From the NCBI RefSeq assembly GCF_019753045.1, contig NZ_JAIELN010000027.1, positions 1 to 48,645 of the forward strand: DNA of 48,645 nt. The letters run 5' to 3'. This document shows positions 27,637 through 36,257 of the stretch, in pieces. The notes beneath the pieces were generated by a model that did not search any database, was not told the origin of the DNA, and worked only from the letters and a program-made list of their open reading frames with translations. The DNA comes from Hyphomicrobium sp. (GTDB taxonomy: Bacteria; Pseudomonadota; Alphaproteobacteria; Rhizobiales; Hyphomicrobiaceae). Positions within the stretch are counted from its first letter, which is position 1. Each line of letters opens with the position of its first letter. The translations under genes and the position numbers were made by a program.

Positions 27637-27794
27637 TCTGGCAATTTGGCACGAATGGCCGACCTTCTTTTGCTCGGTTAGTAACCTTTTGGGCTGTTTT
27701 TTGCTTGCGTAAGGGGTTGCAGCCGGGTAGGCGGCGATGGATTATGTACCGTCATGAAAAAAGCAACGGATAATACGTGATCCGGGAGGCTACT

Positions 27795-28361
27795 TTGGTT
27801 ACCGAAGACCTGTCTTTCAAGCAGGATGAATTACCAGCCGACCGCTCGTTGGTTATCGTCGACGACGACAGGTCGTTCTTGCAACGTTTGGCGCGCGCGA
27901 TGGAGCTTCGCGGCTTCGAAGTGCGCTTCGGCCATTCGGTTGCTGAAGGCGTCGATCTCATTCGCGAAAAGGCTCCGGCGTTCGCTGTCGTCGACATGCG
28001 CCTCGAGGACGGTTCCGGTCTCGACGTCATCGCCGAGTTGGCGAAGGCTCGCCCCGATGCGCGTGCGATCGTGCTCACCGGCTACGGCAACATCGCGACT
28101 GCGGTTTCGGCCGTGAAGCTCGGCGCCGTCGACTATCTCGCGAAGCCTGCAGACGCCGACGACGTTACGGATGCGCTTCTCGCGCCGACGGATTCCAAGG
28201 CGCCGCCGCCGGAGAACCCGATGTCGGCGGACCGCGTGCGCTGGGAGCACATCCAGCGCGTGTATGAACTTTGCAATCGCAATGTCTCCGAGACGGCGCG
28301 CCGCTTGAACATGCACCGCCGCACCCTGCAACGCATCCTCGCGAAGCGCGCTCCGAAGTAG
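27795..28361 (+). CDS. regA: RegA/PrrA/ActR-type response regulator
   Basis: A 188-residue regulator: receiver domain with the acidic pocket VDDDRSF, phosphoacceptor Asp67 in VVDMRLEDGSGLD, Thr in VLTGYGNIATAV and the conserved Lys in YLAKP, then a Fis-type helix-turn-helix (RNVSETARRLNMHRRTLQRIL) that binds DNA. I place the start at TTG 27795, because GGGAGG lies 5 bases upstream and the resulting MVTEDLSF matches the N-terminus known for PrrA proteins (MAEDLVF). A GTG at 27777 would add six residues with a weak ribosome site. It controls redox-dependent genes, phosphorylated by the upstream RegB. Confidence 0.94.
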   Translation: MVTEDLSFKQDELPADRSLVIVDDDRSFLQRLARAMELRGFEVRFGHSVAEGVDLIREKAPAFAVVDMRLEDGSGLDVIAELAKARPDARAIVLTGYGNIATAVSAVKLGAVDYLAKPADADDVTDALLAPTDSKAPPPENPMSADRVRWEHIQRVYELCNRNVSETARRLNMHRRTLQRILAKRAPK

Positions 28362-28409
28362 CGGGGCAGGCTCGGGCGCATTCTGATACTCAGGCTGGCG
28401 CTCAGGCCT

Positions 28410-28907
28410 TCATTCTATTCCGAAGCCCGGATCGAGTTCGGCGTGCAGCCGCATCGATGCCGTGCGCGCGAGTGCGAGCGTCACCGCTTTGCGCCGGACG
28501 GTTGTCAACGGATGGTGCGGCGGCGTTCGCACCATCTCGCCCGCATAGGCGTCGGCCAGTATCAATCCGGTATCGACGGGTAGGATTTCCGTTGGAAAAT
28601 CCGGTGCGACAGCGAAGAGCAATGCATCGCAATAGTCGCGGTACTCCGGCCATTTCTGATCGGACCGGAAGTCGGCAATACTCGACTTGATTTCAACGAT
28701 CCAGATCTGGCCATCGCGACGGATGCTCAGGACGTCGGCGCGGCGTCCGTTGGCGAGGGAGACTTCGCTGACGCTTTCGAAGTCGAGGGAGCGGAGGAGC
28801 CGTTGCGTGCCGCGCAGAATAGCGCGGGCGCGTTCGTAATCCCGGGTCTTTTCTGCCGGACCAGCCGCGGCGTAAGGATTCGTTACGGATGACGGGTCGT
28901 CGGTCAT
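28410..28907 (-). CDS. mmcB: MmcB-family DNA repair protein
   Basis: A 165-residue protein matching MmcB (DUF1052), an alphaproteobacterial PD-(D/E)XK nuclease-like protein linked in Caulobacter to mitomycin C resistance. Core residues: RRADVLSIRRDG near 60, the IVEIKSSIADFRSDQKW motif near 76-92 with Glu and Lys of the active site, and YCDALLFAVAPDFP near 98. The ATG at 28907 gives the family N-terminus; a longer reading starts with a poly-Pro stretch that is not typical. It converges with regA, 48 bases away. No clear LexA box was seen in its short upstream region. Confidence 0.88.
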   Translation of the reverse strand: MTDDPSSVTNPYAAAGPAEKTRDYERARAILRGTQRLLRSLDFESVSEVSLANGRRADVLSIRRDGQIWIVEIKSSIADFRSDQKWPEYRDYCDALLFAVAPDFPTEILPVDTGLILADAYAGEMVRTPPHHPLTTVRRKAVTLALARTASMRLHAELDPGFGIE

Positions 28908-29023
28908 GGTGCCGCCATTATGCCCGTGCGACTGTCGGTGACAAGCGGGCGGCGGGGGCGGCCTTCTCGTCACCCGATAAGCTGGCGATGGTCGTTAGAG
29001 TCTCCAGGGGAGAGATCGTGCGA

Positions 29024-30736
29024 ATGGTTTTCTGGCGCAGCAGGGCGGAGAAAAAGGCCGAAGCTGCGGCTACCGCCGGCGAGGAGGGTGCGGCCAAAGC
29101 CACGCCCGCTGGGGCAGGCTCGCGTAGCGCAACCGAGCCACTGACCAATGTCGTGACACTGATGACGAACCGCTTAGCGGATCGACTTGCCGATCGTCTG
29201 GCCGATGTTTCGACGGCGAACGCTGAGAGCGAAACCACAGAAAAGAAGACGGCGAACAGCTTGGCGCCGATCAGCCCAATCGAACAGACGCATTTCTTCG
29301 GGCAGAAACGCGCCATCGCAAAAATTCGAACGGCGTTGGAGGCAAGCCGCGGCGAGCATCTCGTCATCATGGGGCAGCCCGGCACGGGCCGTCTCGGACT
29401 TGCCGAAGCGATCGGCAAGGATGTGGAGCGGTCGCCCGCTCCGGATTGGATCTACGTCGTCGATCACGACGCACCGTCGCGCGCGAAGAGCTTCGCGTTG
29501 CCGGCCGGCGAGGGCACGCATATCCGTCGCGAGGTTCGCGGAGCCACCGCCAAAGCGTGGGCTGCATTCAACCGCTATCTCAAGAGCGAAGAGCATCGCA
29601 TCAGCCTCGATCTGCTCGAGGAAGAGATGCGATACCACAGTGAAAAGGCGGTCGAGCCGGTACGCCAGCGCGCGGAAGCGCAGAACATTGCCGTCGTCAA
29701 ATCGCTCGACGGTTATGTGCTCGCGCCGATGCATGAAGGCCGCGTCGTGCGGTCGGACGTTTTTCGTGCGCTTCCGGATTCTATGAAGCGGAATGTCGAA
29801 GCGAAGATCACCGCTTTCGAGGACGAGCTGCAATCCATCGTCGCGACGCTGCCAGAAGCGGAATTCGGTGCGAGCGCAAAGCATGAGGCACTGCTTCGGC
29901 AGACGGCGTTGCGCGCCATTCGCCCTGGTCTTGCTGCCATTAAGAAATCGTATCCGGACGATGCCTCACTCGCGAGCGCCCTCGATGCGATCGAAGAATC
30001 GTTCATGACTTTTGCGGTGCGTGGCATGGGGATGGAAAAGGCTGTCCCGCCCGTCATTCTCGATTGTGATGACGGGCACTTCACCGATCCATCGGTGCGC
30101 TGCCATGTCGTCGTCGCGCGGACGGCGTCGGCAACCGACCTCCTCGGCGAAATCAGCCGCGATGCGCTGGGTCTCGCGGTGCTTCTTCCCGGCCATCTGA
30201 TGCGGGCCGGATCCGGCATCGTCATCATCGAAGCTTGGCGGCTTGCTGCCGATCCCGCGACGTGGCTTGCGCTGAGCGCCGCCATTCGTAGCAAAGAGAT
30301 CGTGCCGGTCAACGCGGCGGGGGTTGGCGTCAAGGCCGATCCGATCCCGCTGTTGGCGACGATCGTACTCATCGCGGACGCGCAATCGTGGTCGAAGCTC
30401 GAAGCCATCGAGCCCGGCCTCGTGCGGCACTTTCCGCATGTCGCGAAGTTTGCCGAGACGGTGCCGATTGCGGAACTCAGCGAAAGCGACTTCGCGAAGG
30501 GCGCTGCGCGGATGGCGTCGGATCACGGACTGCGACCGCTCAATCCGGCCGTGGCGCCGCTGATCTACAAGGATGCGGTTCGCCGCGGCGGCGGTCGCGT
30601 GTCGCTCGCCGGTATCGCTCTCTTGCACCTTCTACAGGAGGCGGATGCAATAGCCGCAGACCAATCGGCGTCGCAAATACGGGCTGCCGATCTCACTGAA
30701 GCGCTGTCGCGGCGCGCCGAGGGCGCCACGCCGTGA
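29024..30736 (+). CDS. Lon-like AAA ATPase of the LonH/YcbZ type lacking the protease domain
   Basis: A 570-residue protein. A charged, low-complexity N-terminus (with repeats LADRLADRLADV) leads to FFGQKRAIAKIRTALE near 88 and the nucleotide loop GQPGTGRLGL, where Arg replaces the usual Lys, as I recall for AAA_32 Lon-like proteins. DWIYVVDHDAPSRAKSFALPAGEG is the family insertion, followed by a helical region and MRAGSGIVIIEAWRLAADPATW, the Walker B region, where Glu stands for the usual Asp. The helical lid ends in LLHLLQEADAIAADQSA. The protein stops exactly where the Ser-Lys Lon protease would begin. The ATG at 29024 has GGGGAGAG 9 bases upstream. The stop overlaps the next start (GTGA). 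Confidence 0.7.
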   Translation: MVFWRSRAEKKAEAAATAGEEGAAKATPAGAGSRSATEPLTNVVTLMTNRLADRLADRLADVSTANAESETTEKKTANSLAPISPIEQTHFFGQKRAIAKIRTALEASRGEHLVIMGQPGTGRLGLAEAIGKDVERSPAPDWIYVVDHDAPSRAKSFALPAGEGTHIRREVRGATAKAWAAFNRYLKSEEHRISLDLLEEEMRYHSEKAVEPVRQRAEAQNIAVVKSLDGYVLAPMHEGRVVRSDVFRALPDSMKRNVEAKITAFEDELQSIVATLPEAEFGASAKHEALLRQTALRAIRPGLAAIKKSYPDDASLASALDAIEESFMTFAVRGMGMEKAVPPVILDCDDGHFTDPSVRCHVVVARTASATDLLGEISRDALGLAVLLPGHLMRAGSGIVIIEAWRLAADPATWLALSAAIRSKEIVPVNAAGVGVKADPIPLLATIVLIADAQSWSKLEAIEPGLVRHFPHVAKFAETVPIAELSESDFAKGAARMASDHGLRPLNPAVAPLIYKDAVRRGGGRVSLAGIALLHLLQEADAIAADQSASQIRAADLTEALSRRAEGATP

Positions 30737-31590
30737 TCGCGCATGTCGCTGAAGCGTCGGAGCTTTCGGGCCGGGTCGTCCTCTGGCTCGATCCCGCAGC
30801 CGACTATCCAGCGTCGCGGCTTGAAGCGCCCGTCTTGCTGGCGGCCGCTTATGGGGCCGAGATCGAAACGGTTGTCGTTTCGGATGGACCTCAGGGCGAC
30901 GCAGACGGCGTGCCTGTCCGGATGGTTGGACACGTCGCGCGCGCCGAGGTGAGTGCTCCCGTAGAACACGACCGGCGTTTCGAGCTTCTCGTCGCCCGTT
31001 GCCGCCGTGCTGTCGACAAGGCCGGTGCGGCTCGGGGCGTCACGGTGCGCCATACGCTCGCCGCGGGCGATGCCGTCGACCGGATTTCGGAGATGTGCGA
31101 CGAGCGCGGACCTTGGAACATCGTTGCGCTGGCGCGTATGCCTGCCTCGCACAGCGATTCCGTCATCGGGACACTGCTTGCCAACGTCGGCGGCGCGACA
31201 GGCTTTCTGCTCTGCGGCGAACAGAGATCGGCGCAGTCGCGCGTCGTGGTCGTCGTCGAAGATGGCGATCGGCTGCCGTCGATGCTACGTGCGGCGGAGC
31301 GCCTTTCGGCACCGCGAGCTCCAGTGCATATCGTGATCGCCGCCGATACCGCGGATGGATATGCGGAGATCGAAGGGCAGTCGCGACTGCTGGCGTCTGA
31401 ATCCAGCCTGCCCATCGTTTTCGAGGATGCGCGCCCGACATTCGGCGTTCCGGGTGCGCTGACGGAATTCATCGCGCGGCTGAGGCCGAGCTTAACGATC
31501 GCGGTTTTCGGCGGTTCGGCGCTGGCCGATGGCCGCGAATTGGCGCGCGCTTCCGTCGTCGCGCGGACGCCGATCCTACTCGTTCGCTAA
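30733..31590 (+). CDS. Unknown protein coupled to the Lon-like ATPase
   Basis: A 285-residue soluble protein that I do not recognise. Two half-repeats of about 140 residues each show alternating hydrophobic strands and helices (RVVLWLDPAADYP, LLAAAYGAEIETVVVSD; then RVVVVVEDGDRLPSMLRAAERL, PVHIVIAADT), a pattern like tandem universal-stress (UspA) folds, though no ATP-loop motif is clear. It starts with GTG overlapping the stop of the ATPase gene (GTGA), so the two are translationally coupled and probably act together. There is no catalytic Ser-Lys pair of Lon, so it is not the missing protease. It converges with ppk2, 34 bases away. Confidence 0.65.
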   Translation: MIAHVAEASELSGRVVLWLDPAADYPASRLEAPVLLAAAYGAEIETVVVSDGPQGDADGVPVRMVGHVARAEVSAPVEHDRRFELLVARCRRAVDKAGAARGVTVRHTLAAGDAVDRISEMCDERGPWNIVALARMPASHSDSVIGTLLANVGGATGFLLCGEQRSAQSRVVVVVEDGDRLPSMLRAAERLSAPRAPVHIVIAADTADGYAEIEGQSRLLASESSLPIVFEDARPTFGVPGALTEFIARLRPSLTIAVFGGSALADGRELARASVVARTPILLVR

Positions 31591-31624
31591 GATCTCTTTC
31601 GGCGAACGCGGCGCAGGTTCGGCG

Positions 31625-32611
31625 TCAGGATTGTTTTTCAACCGGCGGATGGAAAAAGCCAGGCCCCGAGCCGATGACCAACGGGTCGTGCTTGCCGATG
31701 GCTTTGAGATCGCGTCCTTCGTATTCGATCGACAGCAAGATGTGGCGAATGGTTTCCAAGCGGGCGCGGCGCTGGTCGTTGGCGCGAACGACGGTCCAGG
31801 GGGCAATCGCCGTGCTGGTGAAACGGAACATCTCGATTTCGGCGCGCGTGTAGTCGTCGTATTTGTCGAGCGATGCGAGATCGACGGACGACAGCTTCCA
31901 CTGCTTCAATGGATTTACCGCGCGCTCGTAGAAGCGCTTCAGCTGCATTTCGCGACCGATGGTCAAATAATATTTGAATAGCTTGATGCCGTCGCGGACG
32001 AGGAGGCCTTCGAACTCGGGTGCTTCGCGGAGGAAGACGGCGAGCTGCTCGGGTGTGCAGAATCCCATCACGCGCTCGACGCCGGCGCGATTATACCAGG
32101 AGCGATCAAAGAGGACGATTTCGCCGGCACTCGGCAGGTGCACGGCGTAACGCTGGAAATAGAGCTGGCTGCGTTCCGTTTCAGTCGGCTTCGGCAGAGC
32201 GACGGTGCGGGTGTTGCGCGGGTTCATGTGTTCGTTGAACGCCTTGATGCAGGAGCCTTTGCCCGATCCGTCGCGACCTTCGTAGAGGCAGAGAATTCTG
32301 TTGCCGACTTTGAGATTGTGCTTCTGCAGCTTCATCAGTTCGATCTGCAGGGCCAGCAGCTGCTCGTCGTAATCAGTCGCCTTCAGGCGCTTGTCATAGG
32401 GATAACCGCCCGAGCGCATTGCTGCGTCTTCGATTTCCTTCGGGAGTTCCGGAGGATCAAGCGAGTAGCCTTTGGGCAAAGTCGTGTCGTGGCGATCGCC
32501 CGATGTCTCGTCGCTGGACGGTTCGGGGCCGTTGTGGCGATTGCCAACGGTCGCTGCCTCGTCGGTCAGCGGCTCGAACTCGTCGGGCTTTTTGTCTTTG
32601 TTCTTACCCAT
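31625..32611 (-). CDS. ppk2: Polyphosphate kinase 2
   Basis: A 328-residue PPK2-family kinase that transfers phosphate between polyphosphate and nucleotides. After a charged 50-residue tail come YDEQLLALQIELMKLQ, Walker A EGRDGSGKG near 107-115 (other members read EGRDAAGKG), the FDRSWYNRAGVERVMGF motif near 162-178 with the Walker B acid, and APWTVVRANDQRRARLETIRHIL near the end. Length fits single-domain PPK2. GGAG lies 7 bases before the ATG. Which nucleotide is preferred cannot be read from sequence. Confidence 0.95.
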   Translation of the reverse strand: MGKNKDKKPDEFEPLTDEAATVGNRHNGPEPSSDETSGDRHDTTLPKGYSLDPPELPKEIEDAAMRSGGYPYDKRLKATDYDEQLLALQIELMKLQKHNLKVGNRILCLYEGRDGSGKGSCIKAFNEHMNPRNTRTVALPKPTETERSQLYFQRYAVHLPSAGEIVLFDRSWYNRAGVERVMGFCTPEQLAVFLREAPEFEGLLVRDGIKLFKYYLTIGREMQLKRFYERAVNPLKQWKLSSVDLASLDKYDDYTRAEIEMFRFTSTAIAPWTVVRANDQRRARLETIRHILLSIEYEGRDLKAIGKHDPLVIGSGPGFFHPPVEKQS

Positions 32612-32723
32612 TTAGCGTCTCCGTTGCTGCACAAGGCGGGCGCACCCTAGCAGGACGGCTGCGGGGCGTCATCGCGAGAGGCGGGTGGTCAAGTTCTTCT
32701 GAAGCGGAGCGGATCCGAAGCGG

Positions 32724-32762
32724 AAATGAGAAAGCCAGCAGCCACCCCCCGCGGCTGCTGGC
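32724..32762 (-). terminator. gcrA intrinsic terminator
   Basis: GCCAGCAGCC (32734-32743) and GGCTGCTGGC (32753-32762) form a perfect 10-bp stem. On the minus strand it is followed by TTTCTCATTT, which fits a rho-independent end for gcrA. Confidence 0.75.
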
Positions 32763-32835
32763 CTTCCCTCTTCATCCACCGGCCAAGCCCCCCGGCACGC
32801 CAGTGGTTAAACGTGGTGCGAGATCCAGTTCGCGG

Positions 32836-32856
32836 ATCTCAGATCTCAAATCTCAA
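32836..32856. repeat. Three tandem heptamers ATCTCA(A/G)
   Basis: ATCTCAG, ATCTCAA and ATCTCAA stand in tandem just downstream of the gcrA stop codon (minus strand). This is a short simple repeat with no known role. Confidence 0.6.
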
Positions 32857-32859
32857 ATC

Positions 32860-33423
32860 CTAGGCCCGCTGCTTGGTCGGATCGGAGCCAGCGATCGCGG
32901 GAGCCGGAAGGCTCGCCGTAACCGGCGTTTCGATGTCCGTGCGCTCGCGGCGACGAGGTGCGACGGGCTGGAACGCGCGCCGGGCATGAACCTCGCAGTA
33001 GGGCAGCAACGGCACCTTGGCGCGTCCGCAGAAATGGAATTCGGATGTTTGCGGGTCGCCGATCGGCCAACGGCAGCTGCACTCGCCCAGCGTCTGAATG
33101 GTTTTTCGTTCGGCGACCGGAATTTCGATCTCTTCCGCAGGCGCCACGTAAGCTTCAGCGTCGATATAGAGTGCCCGCACTGCTGGATTTCCGGTTTGCG
33201 CGAAGCGCTGCTTCACCGGTCTCTTTGCATTCGCCAGTCGGGTGCGGGGACGGTGGGACTTCATTCGCGAAGTTGTTGCCCGGCCGGACAGACCAAGCCG
33301 GTGCACCTTGCCGATAACGGCATTGCGCGTCACGCTTCCAAGTCGGCCTGCAATCTGGCTGGCGCTCAGTCCTTCCGACCAGAGCCTTTTTAAAAGGTCC
33401 ACGCGCTCATCAGTCCAAGACAT
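32860..33423 (-). CDS. gcrA: Cell cycle regulator GcrA
   Basis: A 187-residue alphaproteobacterial regulator that binds sigma-70 RNA polymerase and promoters carrying methylated GANTC sites. The N-terminal helix-turn-helix WTDERVDLLKRLWSEGLSAS and RNAVIGKVHRLGLSGR are diagnostic. The C-terminal part contains CSCRWPIGDP, FCGRAKVPLLPYCEVHARRAF, where the cysteines and tryptophan form the sigma-binding domain. The ATG at 33423 matches the family start (MSWTDERV). GANTC sites occur in its upstream gap at 33730-33734 and 33803-33807, which could allow feedback, but this is inference. Confidence 0.96.
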   Translation of the reverse strand: MSWTDERVDLLKRLWSEGLSASQIAGRLGSVTRNAVIGKVHRLGLSGRATTSRMKSHRPRTRLANAKRPVKQRFAQTGNPAVRALYIDAEAYVAPAEEIEIPVAERKTIQTLGECSCRWPIGDPQTSEFHFCGRAKVPLLPYCEVHARRAFQPVAPRRRERTDIETPVTASLPAPAIAGSDPTKQRA

Positions 33424-33916
33424 CCGTAGATTGCTCCCTCTCGAGCCGCACAACAGCGGCGGTGCACCCCCCGGTGCCCGCAGTTACCCGGCCGCAATCG
33501 AGCCCAAGCCTACGCGCGCGAACGAACACGACGCGACGGCGGAGGACGACGGTCCCGACCGGTTACAAACGCAAAAACTTGAGGAGACGCAGAACAGAAA
33601 CGCGCACGAGACACGGGCGGTCCGCTAACAAGCGGTTGCCCAAGGCGCGGTCAGGGCCGATACACATCCAAGCGAAAGCGGCTGGCGCCGCCATATCTCG
33701 TGGCCTGACAACGATAAGTTACAACATGCTGAATCCCGTCTACAAGCCAGAGCTGCAAGCTTGGGGGTATTGACAGGGAGAAGTGGCGACCGCGCCACAG
33801 ACGATTCGCGCCAGGGGATATCTCCGATTTTCGTGTATGCCTCCCCCCGTTTCAACCATAAGGCGGTAGCATTGGCAATTCGGCCCGTGAACTCAATGGT
33901 CAAATCCGAGCATTTA

Positions 33917-33945
33917 TTGACAGGAATAGGCGCAAGGGTTATCAG
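33917..33945 (+). promoter_or_regulatory. Possible sigma-70 promoter upstream of argD
   Basis: TTGACA (33917-33922) and TATCAG (33940-33945) with 17-base spacing. The -35 is perfect and the -10 matches four of six. Transcription would start near 33952, just before the hairpin at 33958. Confidence 0.45.
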
Positions 33946-33957
33946 GGGTTGTGATTG

Positions 33958-33982
33958 AGCCGCCGAAATTGGGCGGCTTTTT
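33958..33982 (+). terminator. Terminator hairpin in front of argD
   Basis: AGCCGCC (33958-33964) pairs perfectly with GGCGGCT (33972-33978), followed by a run of five T. It lies 30 bases before the argD start codon, so it either ends an upstream RNA or lets transcription into argD be regulated. Confidence 0.7.
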
Positions 33983-34011
33983 GATTTTCTGCTCAGGGTA
34001 ATCCACGCACC

Positions 34012-35262
34012 ATGTCTTCTTCCCCTGCTGCGCTGGGGAAAGCTTCCCGTAGCGCTACCGAAACCGGCGGACCGTCAACGGCTGTGATGGGCACATATGC
34101 CCGTCAGGACATCGTTTTCGTGCGTGGAGAGGGCTGCTGGCTGACCGCCGAGACCGGCGAGCGCTATCTCGATTTCGGGTCCGGCGTCGCGGTCAATTCG
34201 CTCGGTCATGCACATCCGCAACTCGTCGCGGCGCTAAAGGCACAGGCCGAGAAGCTCTGGCACACGTCGAACCTTTACCGGGTCGAAGGTCAGGAGACGG
34301 TCGCTGATAAGCTGACGCGGCTGACGTTTGCCGAGCGGGTCTTCTTCTGTAACTCAGGCGCGGAAGCCTGCGAGGGCGCGATCAAGGTCGCGCGGCGCTA
34401 TCATTATGTATCGGGCGAGCCCAATCGCCAGCGCATCATCGCTTTTCGCGGCGCGTTTCATGGGCGGACTCTCGCAACGCTCGCTGCTGCCGGTAACGAG
34501 AAGTATCTCGAAGGCTTTGCCCCGACGGCCGGGGGCTTCGATCATGTCGACCTCGGCGATCTCGAAGCGCTCGAAGGCGCGATCGGACCGGAGACGGCCG
34601 CGATCATGCTTGAGCCCATTCAGGGCGAGGGCGGCGTCAGGGCTGTCTCGCCGGAGTTTCTCAGAGCCGTTCGCGAGCTTTGCGACAAGCATGGGCTGCT
34701 GCTCGTGCTCGACGAGGTTCAAACGGGCATGGGCCGGACCGGCAAGCTCTTCGCGCACGAATGGGCGGGGATCATTCCGGACGTCATGGCGATCGCCAAG
34801 GGCTTCGGCGGCGGATTTCCTGTCGGCGCCGTGTTGGCGACGGCGAACGCAGCCAAGGGCATGACGCCCGGTACACACGGCTCGACGTTCGGCGGCAATC
34901 CGCTGGCGATGGCCGTCGCTTCGACTGTTCTCGACGTTATTTCTGAGCCCGGTTTCCTCGAAGCCGTGCAATTGAAGGCATTGCGTCTGAAGCAAGGTCT
35001 CGAGGGCCTCAGGGATCAGCATGCGGAGCTCGTAGAAGAGGTTCGCGGCGCGGGTCTGTTGATGGGACTGAAGCTCAAGGCCCACGTCGCGCCGCCGCAG
35101 GTGGTCAAAGCCGCCAACGAGGAGAAGCTCCTCATCGTCGGCGCGGGCGACAATAGTGTCCGCGTCCTTCCACCCCTCATTGCGACCGAGGACGAGATCG
35201 GCGAAGGGCTGAGGGCCCTCTCTCGCGCTCTCACCCGCGTCGCTCGCGAGACGTCCCGATGA
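34012..35262 (+). CDS. argD: Acetylornithine aminotransferase
   Basis: A 416-residue class III PLP aminotransferase that makes N-acetylornithine in arginine synthesis and may also serve the diaminopimelate route. Marks: [18 protein letters not shown] near residue 55, [16 protein letters not shown] near 113, [12 protein letters not shown] near 150, [14 protein letters not shown] near 233, and the PLP lysine in [14 protein letters not shown] near 262-275. The first 25 residues are extra compared with many ArgD proteins; an internal ATG at 34087 (MGTYAR) could be the true start. Its stop overlaps the argF start (ATGA), so the two are coupled. Confidence 0.92.
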   Translation: MSSSPAALGKASRSATETGGPSTAVMGTYARQDIVFVRGEGCWLTAETGERYLDFGSGVAVNSLGHAHPQLVAALKAQAEKLWHTSNLYRVEGQETVADKLTRLTFAERVFFCNSGAEACEGAIKVARRYHYVSGEPNRQRIIAFRGAFHGRTLATLAAAGNEKYLEGFAPTAGGFDHVDLGDLEALEGAIGPETAAIMLEPIQGEGGVRAVSPEFLRAVRELCDKHGLLLVLDEVQTGMGRTGKLFAHEWAGIIPDVMAIAKGFGGGFPVGAVLATANAAKGMTPGTHGSTFGGNPLAMAVASTVLDVISEPGFLEAVQLKALRLKQGLEGLRDQHAELVEEVRGAGLLMGLKLKAHVAPPQVVKAANEEKLLIVGAGDNSVRVLPPLIATEDEIGEGLRALSRALTRVARETSR

Positions 35263-36242
35263 CCGGTTATTCGAAAGAGCTGGAGAAAGCTCCGCAAGTC
35301 ATGACCACAAAGCAAACTGCCCGGACCGTCCGGCATTTTCTCGACATCTCCGATCTCGACAGCAAGACGCTGCGAGGCATCATCGATGCAGCCCATGCGA
35401 TGAAAAAGGCCGGCAAACGCGTGCCTGAGGGGCTTCGTCCGAAGGACATCGAGGATCGGGTTCTCGTTCTGATTTTCGAGAAGCCGTCGACGCGTACGCG
35501 CGTTTCATTCGATATCGCGATGCGCCAGCTCGGCGGTGGCGCGTTGACGCTCAACCATACCGATCTGCAGCTCGGCCGCGGTGAATCCGTCGCCGATACC
35601 GCGCGCGTTCTCTCGCGCTACGCCGATGGCATCATGATCCGCGCCAACGAGCATGCGACGCTTCTTGAACTCGCGCGTTACGCGGCGATCCCCGTCATCA
35701 ACGGCCTGACCGAGAAGAGCCATCCCTGCCAAGTGATGGCCGACATCCAGACGTTCGAAGAGCATCTGGGTCCGATCAAGGGCAAGTCGGTCGCCTGGGT
35801 GGGCGATGGCAACAACGTTGCGGTTTCGTGGATGCATGCCGCCGTTCGTTTCGGATTCAAGCTCAAGATCGCAGCTCCGAAGGAACTCTTTCCGGAAGAG
35901 GAAGCGATCGCGTGGGTCCGGCGCGAAAAGGGCGATGTCGAGATCGGCACCGATCCGGTGCACGCGGTCAAAGGCGTCGATTGCGTCGTCACCGATACGT
36001 GGGTTTCGATGGGGCAGTCGGATGCAGCGCGGCGGAAGAAAATGCTGGCGCCTTACGCCGTCGACGCGAAGCTCATGGGCAAGGCGGCCAAGAACGCGAT
36101 CTTCATGCACTGTCTGCCAGCCTATCGCGGGCATGAAGTGACAGAGGACGTTCTCGAAGGTCCGCAGTCGGTCGTTTTCGACGAAGCCGAGAACCGGCTG
36201 CACGTTCAGAAAGCCATTCTTGCATGGTGCTTCGGCGCCTGA
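35259..36242 (+). CDS. argF: Ornithine carbamoyltransferase
   Basis: A 327-residue enzyme that makes citrulline from ornithine and carbamoyl phosphate. The carbamoyl phosphate loop [13 protein letters not shown] (STRTR near 77-81), the [11 protein letters not shown] motif near 150 and the ornithine-side [11 protein letters not shown] near 287 are all intact. The ATG overlaps the argD stop by 4 bases, indicating translational coupling; an alternative ATG at 35301 would remove 14 residues. hslO follows 15 bases later, so argD-argF-hslO are probably co-transcribed. Confidence 0.96.
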   Translation: MTGYSKELEKAPQVMTTKQTARTVRHFLDISDLDSKTLRGIIDAAHAMKKAGKRVPEGLRPKDIEDRVLVLIFEKPSTRTRVSFDIAMRQLGGGALTLNHTDLQLGRGESVADTARVLSRYADGIMIRANEHATLLELARYAAIPVINGLTEKSHPCQVMADIQTFEEHLGPIKGKSVAWVGDGNNVAVSWMHAAVRFGFKLKIAAPKELFPEEEAIAWVRREKGDVEIGTDPVHAVKGVDCVVTDTWVSMGQSDAARRKKMLAPYAVDAKLMGKAAKNAIFMHCLPAYRGHEVTEDVLEGPQSVVFDEAENRLHVQKAILAWCFGA

Positions 36243-36257
36243 GGGACTGTCTCGCCG

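Larger units (their letters stand above)
33424..34011. promoter_or_regulatory. 588-base gap between gcrA and argD
   Basis: No protein gene is convincing here. TTGACA occurs at 33770-33775 and at 33917-33922. The second has TATCAG at a 17-base spacing (33940-33945) and is a plausible promoter for argD. A perfect intrinsic terminator follows at 33958-33982, before the argD start. The region also must hold the gcrA promoter on the other strand. A small RNA ending at the terminator is possible. Confidence 0.45.

Noticed and set aside
30733-31590. The second gene as the missing Lon protease subunit
   Set aside because: No Ser-Lys dyad context or Lon protease motifs; the two-lobed alpha/beta pattern does not fit.
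33770-33798. TTGACA at 33770 as a promoter
   Set aside because: No -10-like hexamer at 16-18 bases; only the second TTGACA at 33917 has one.
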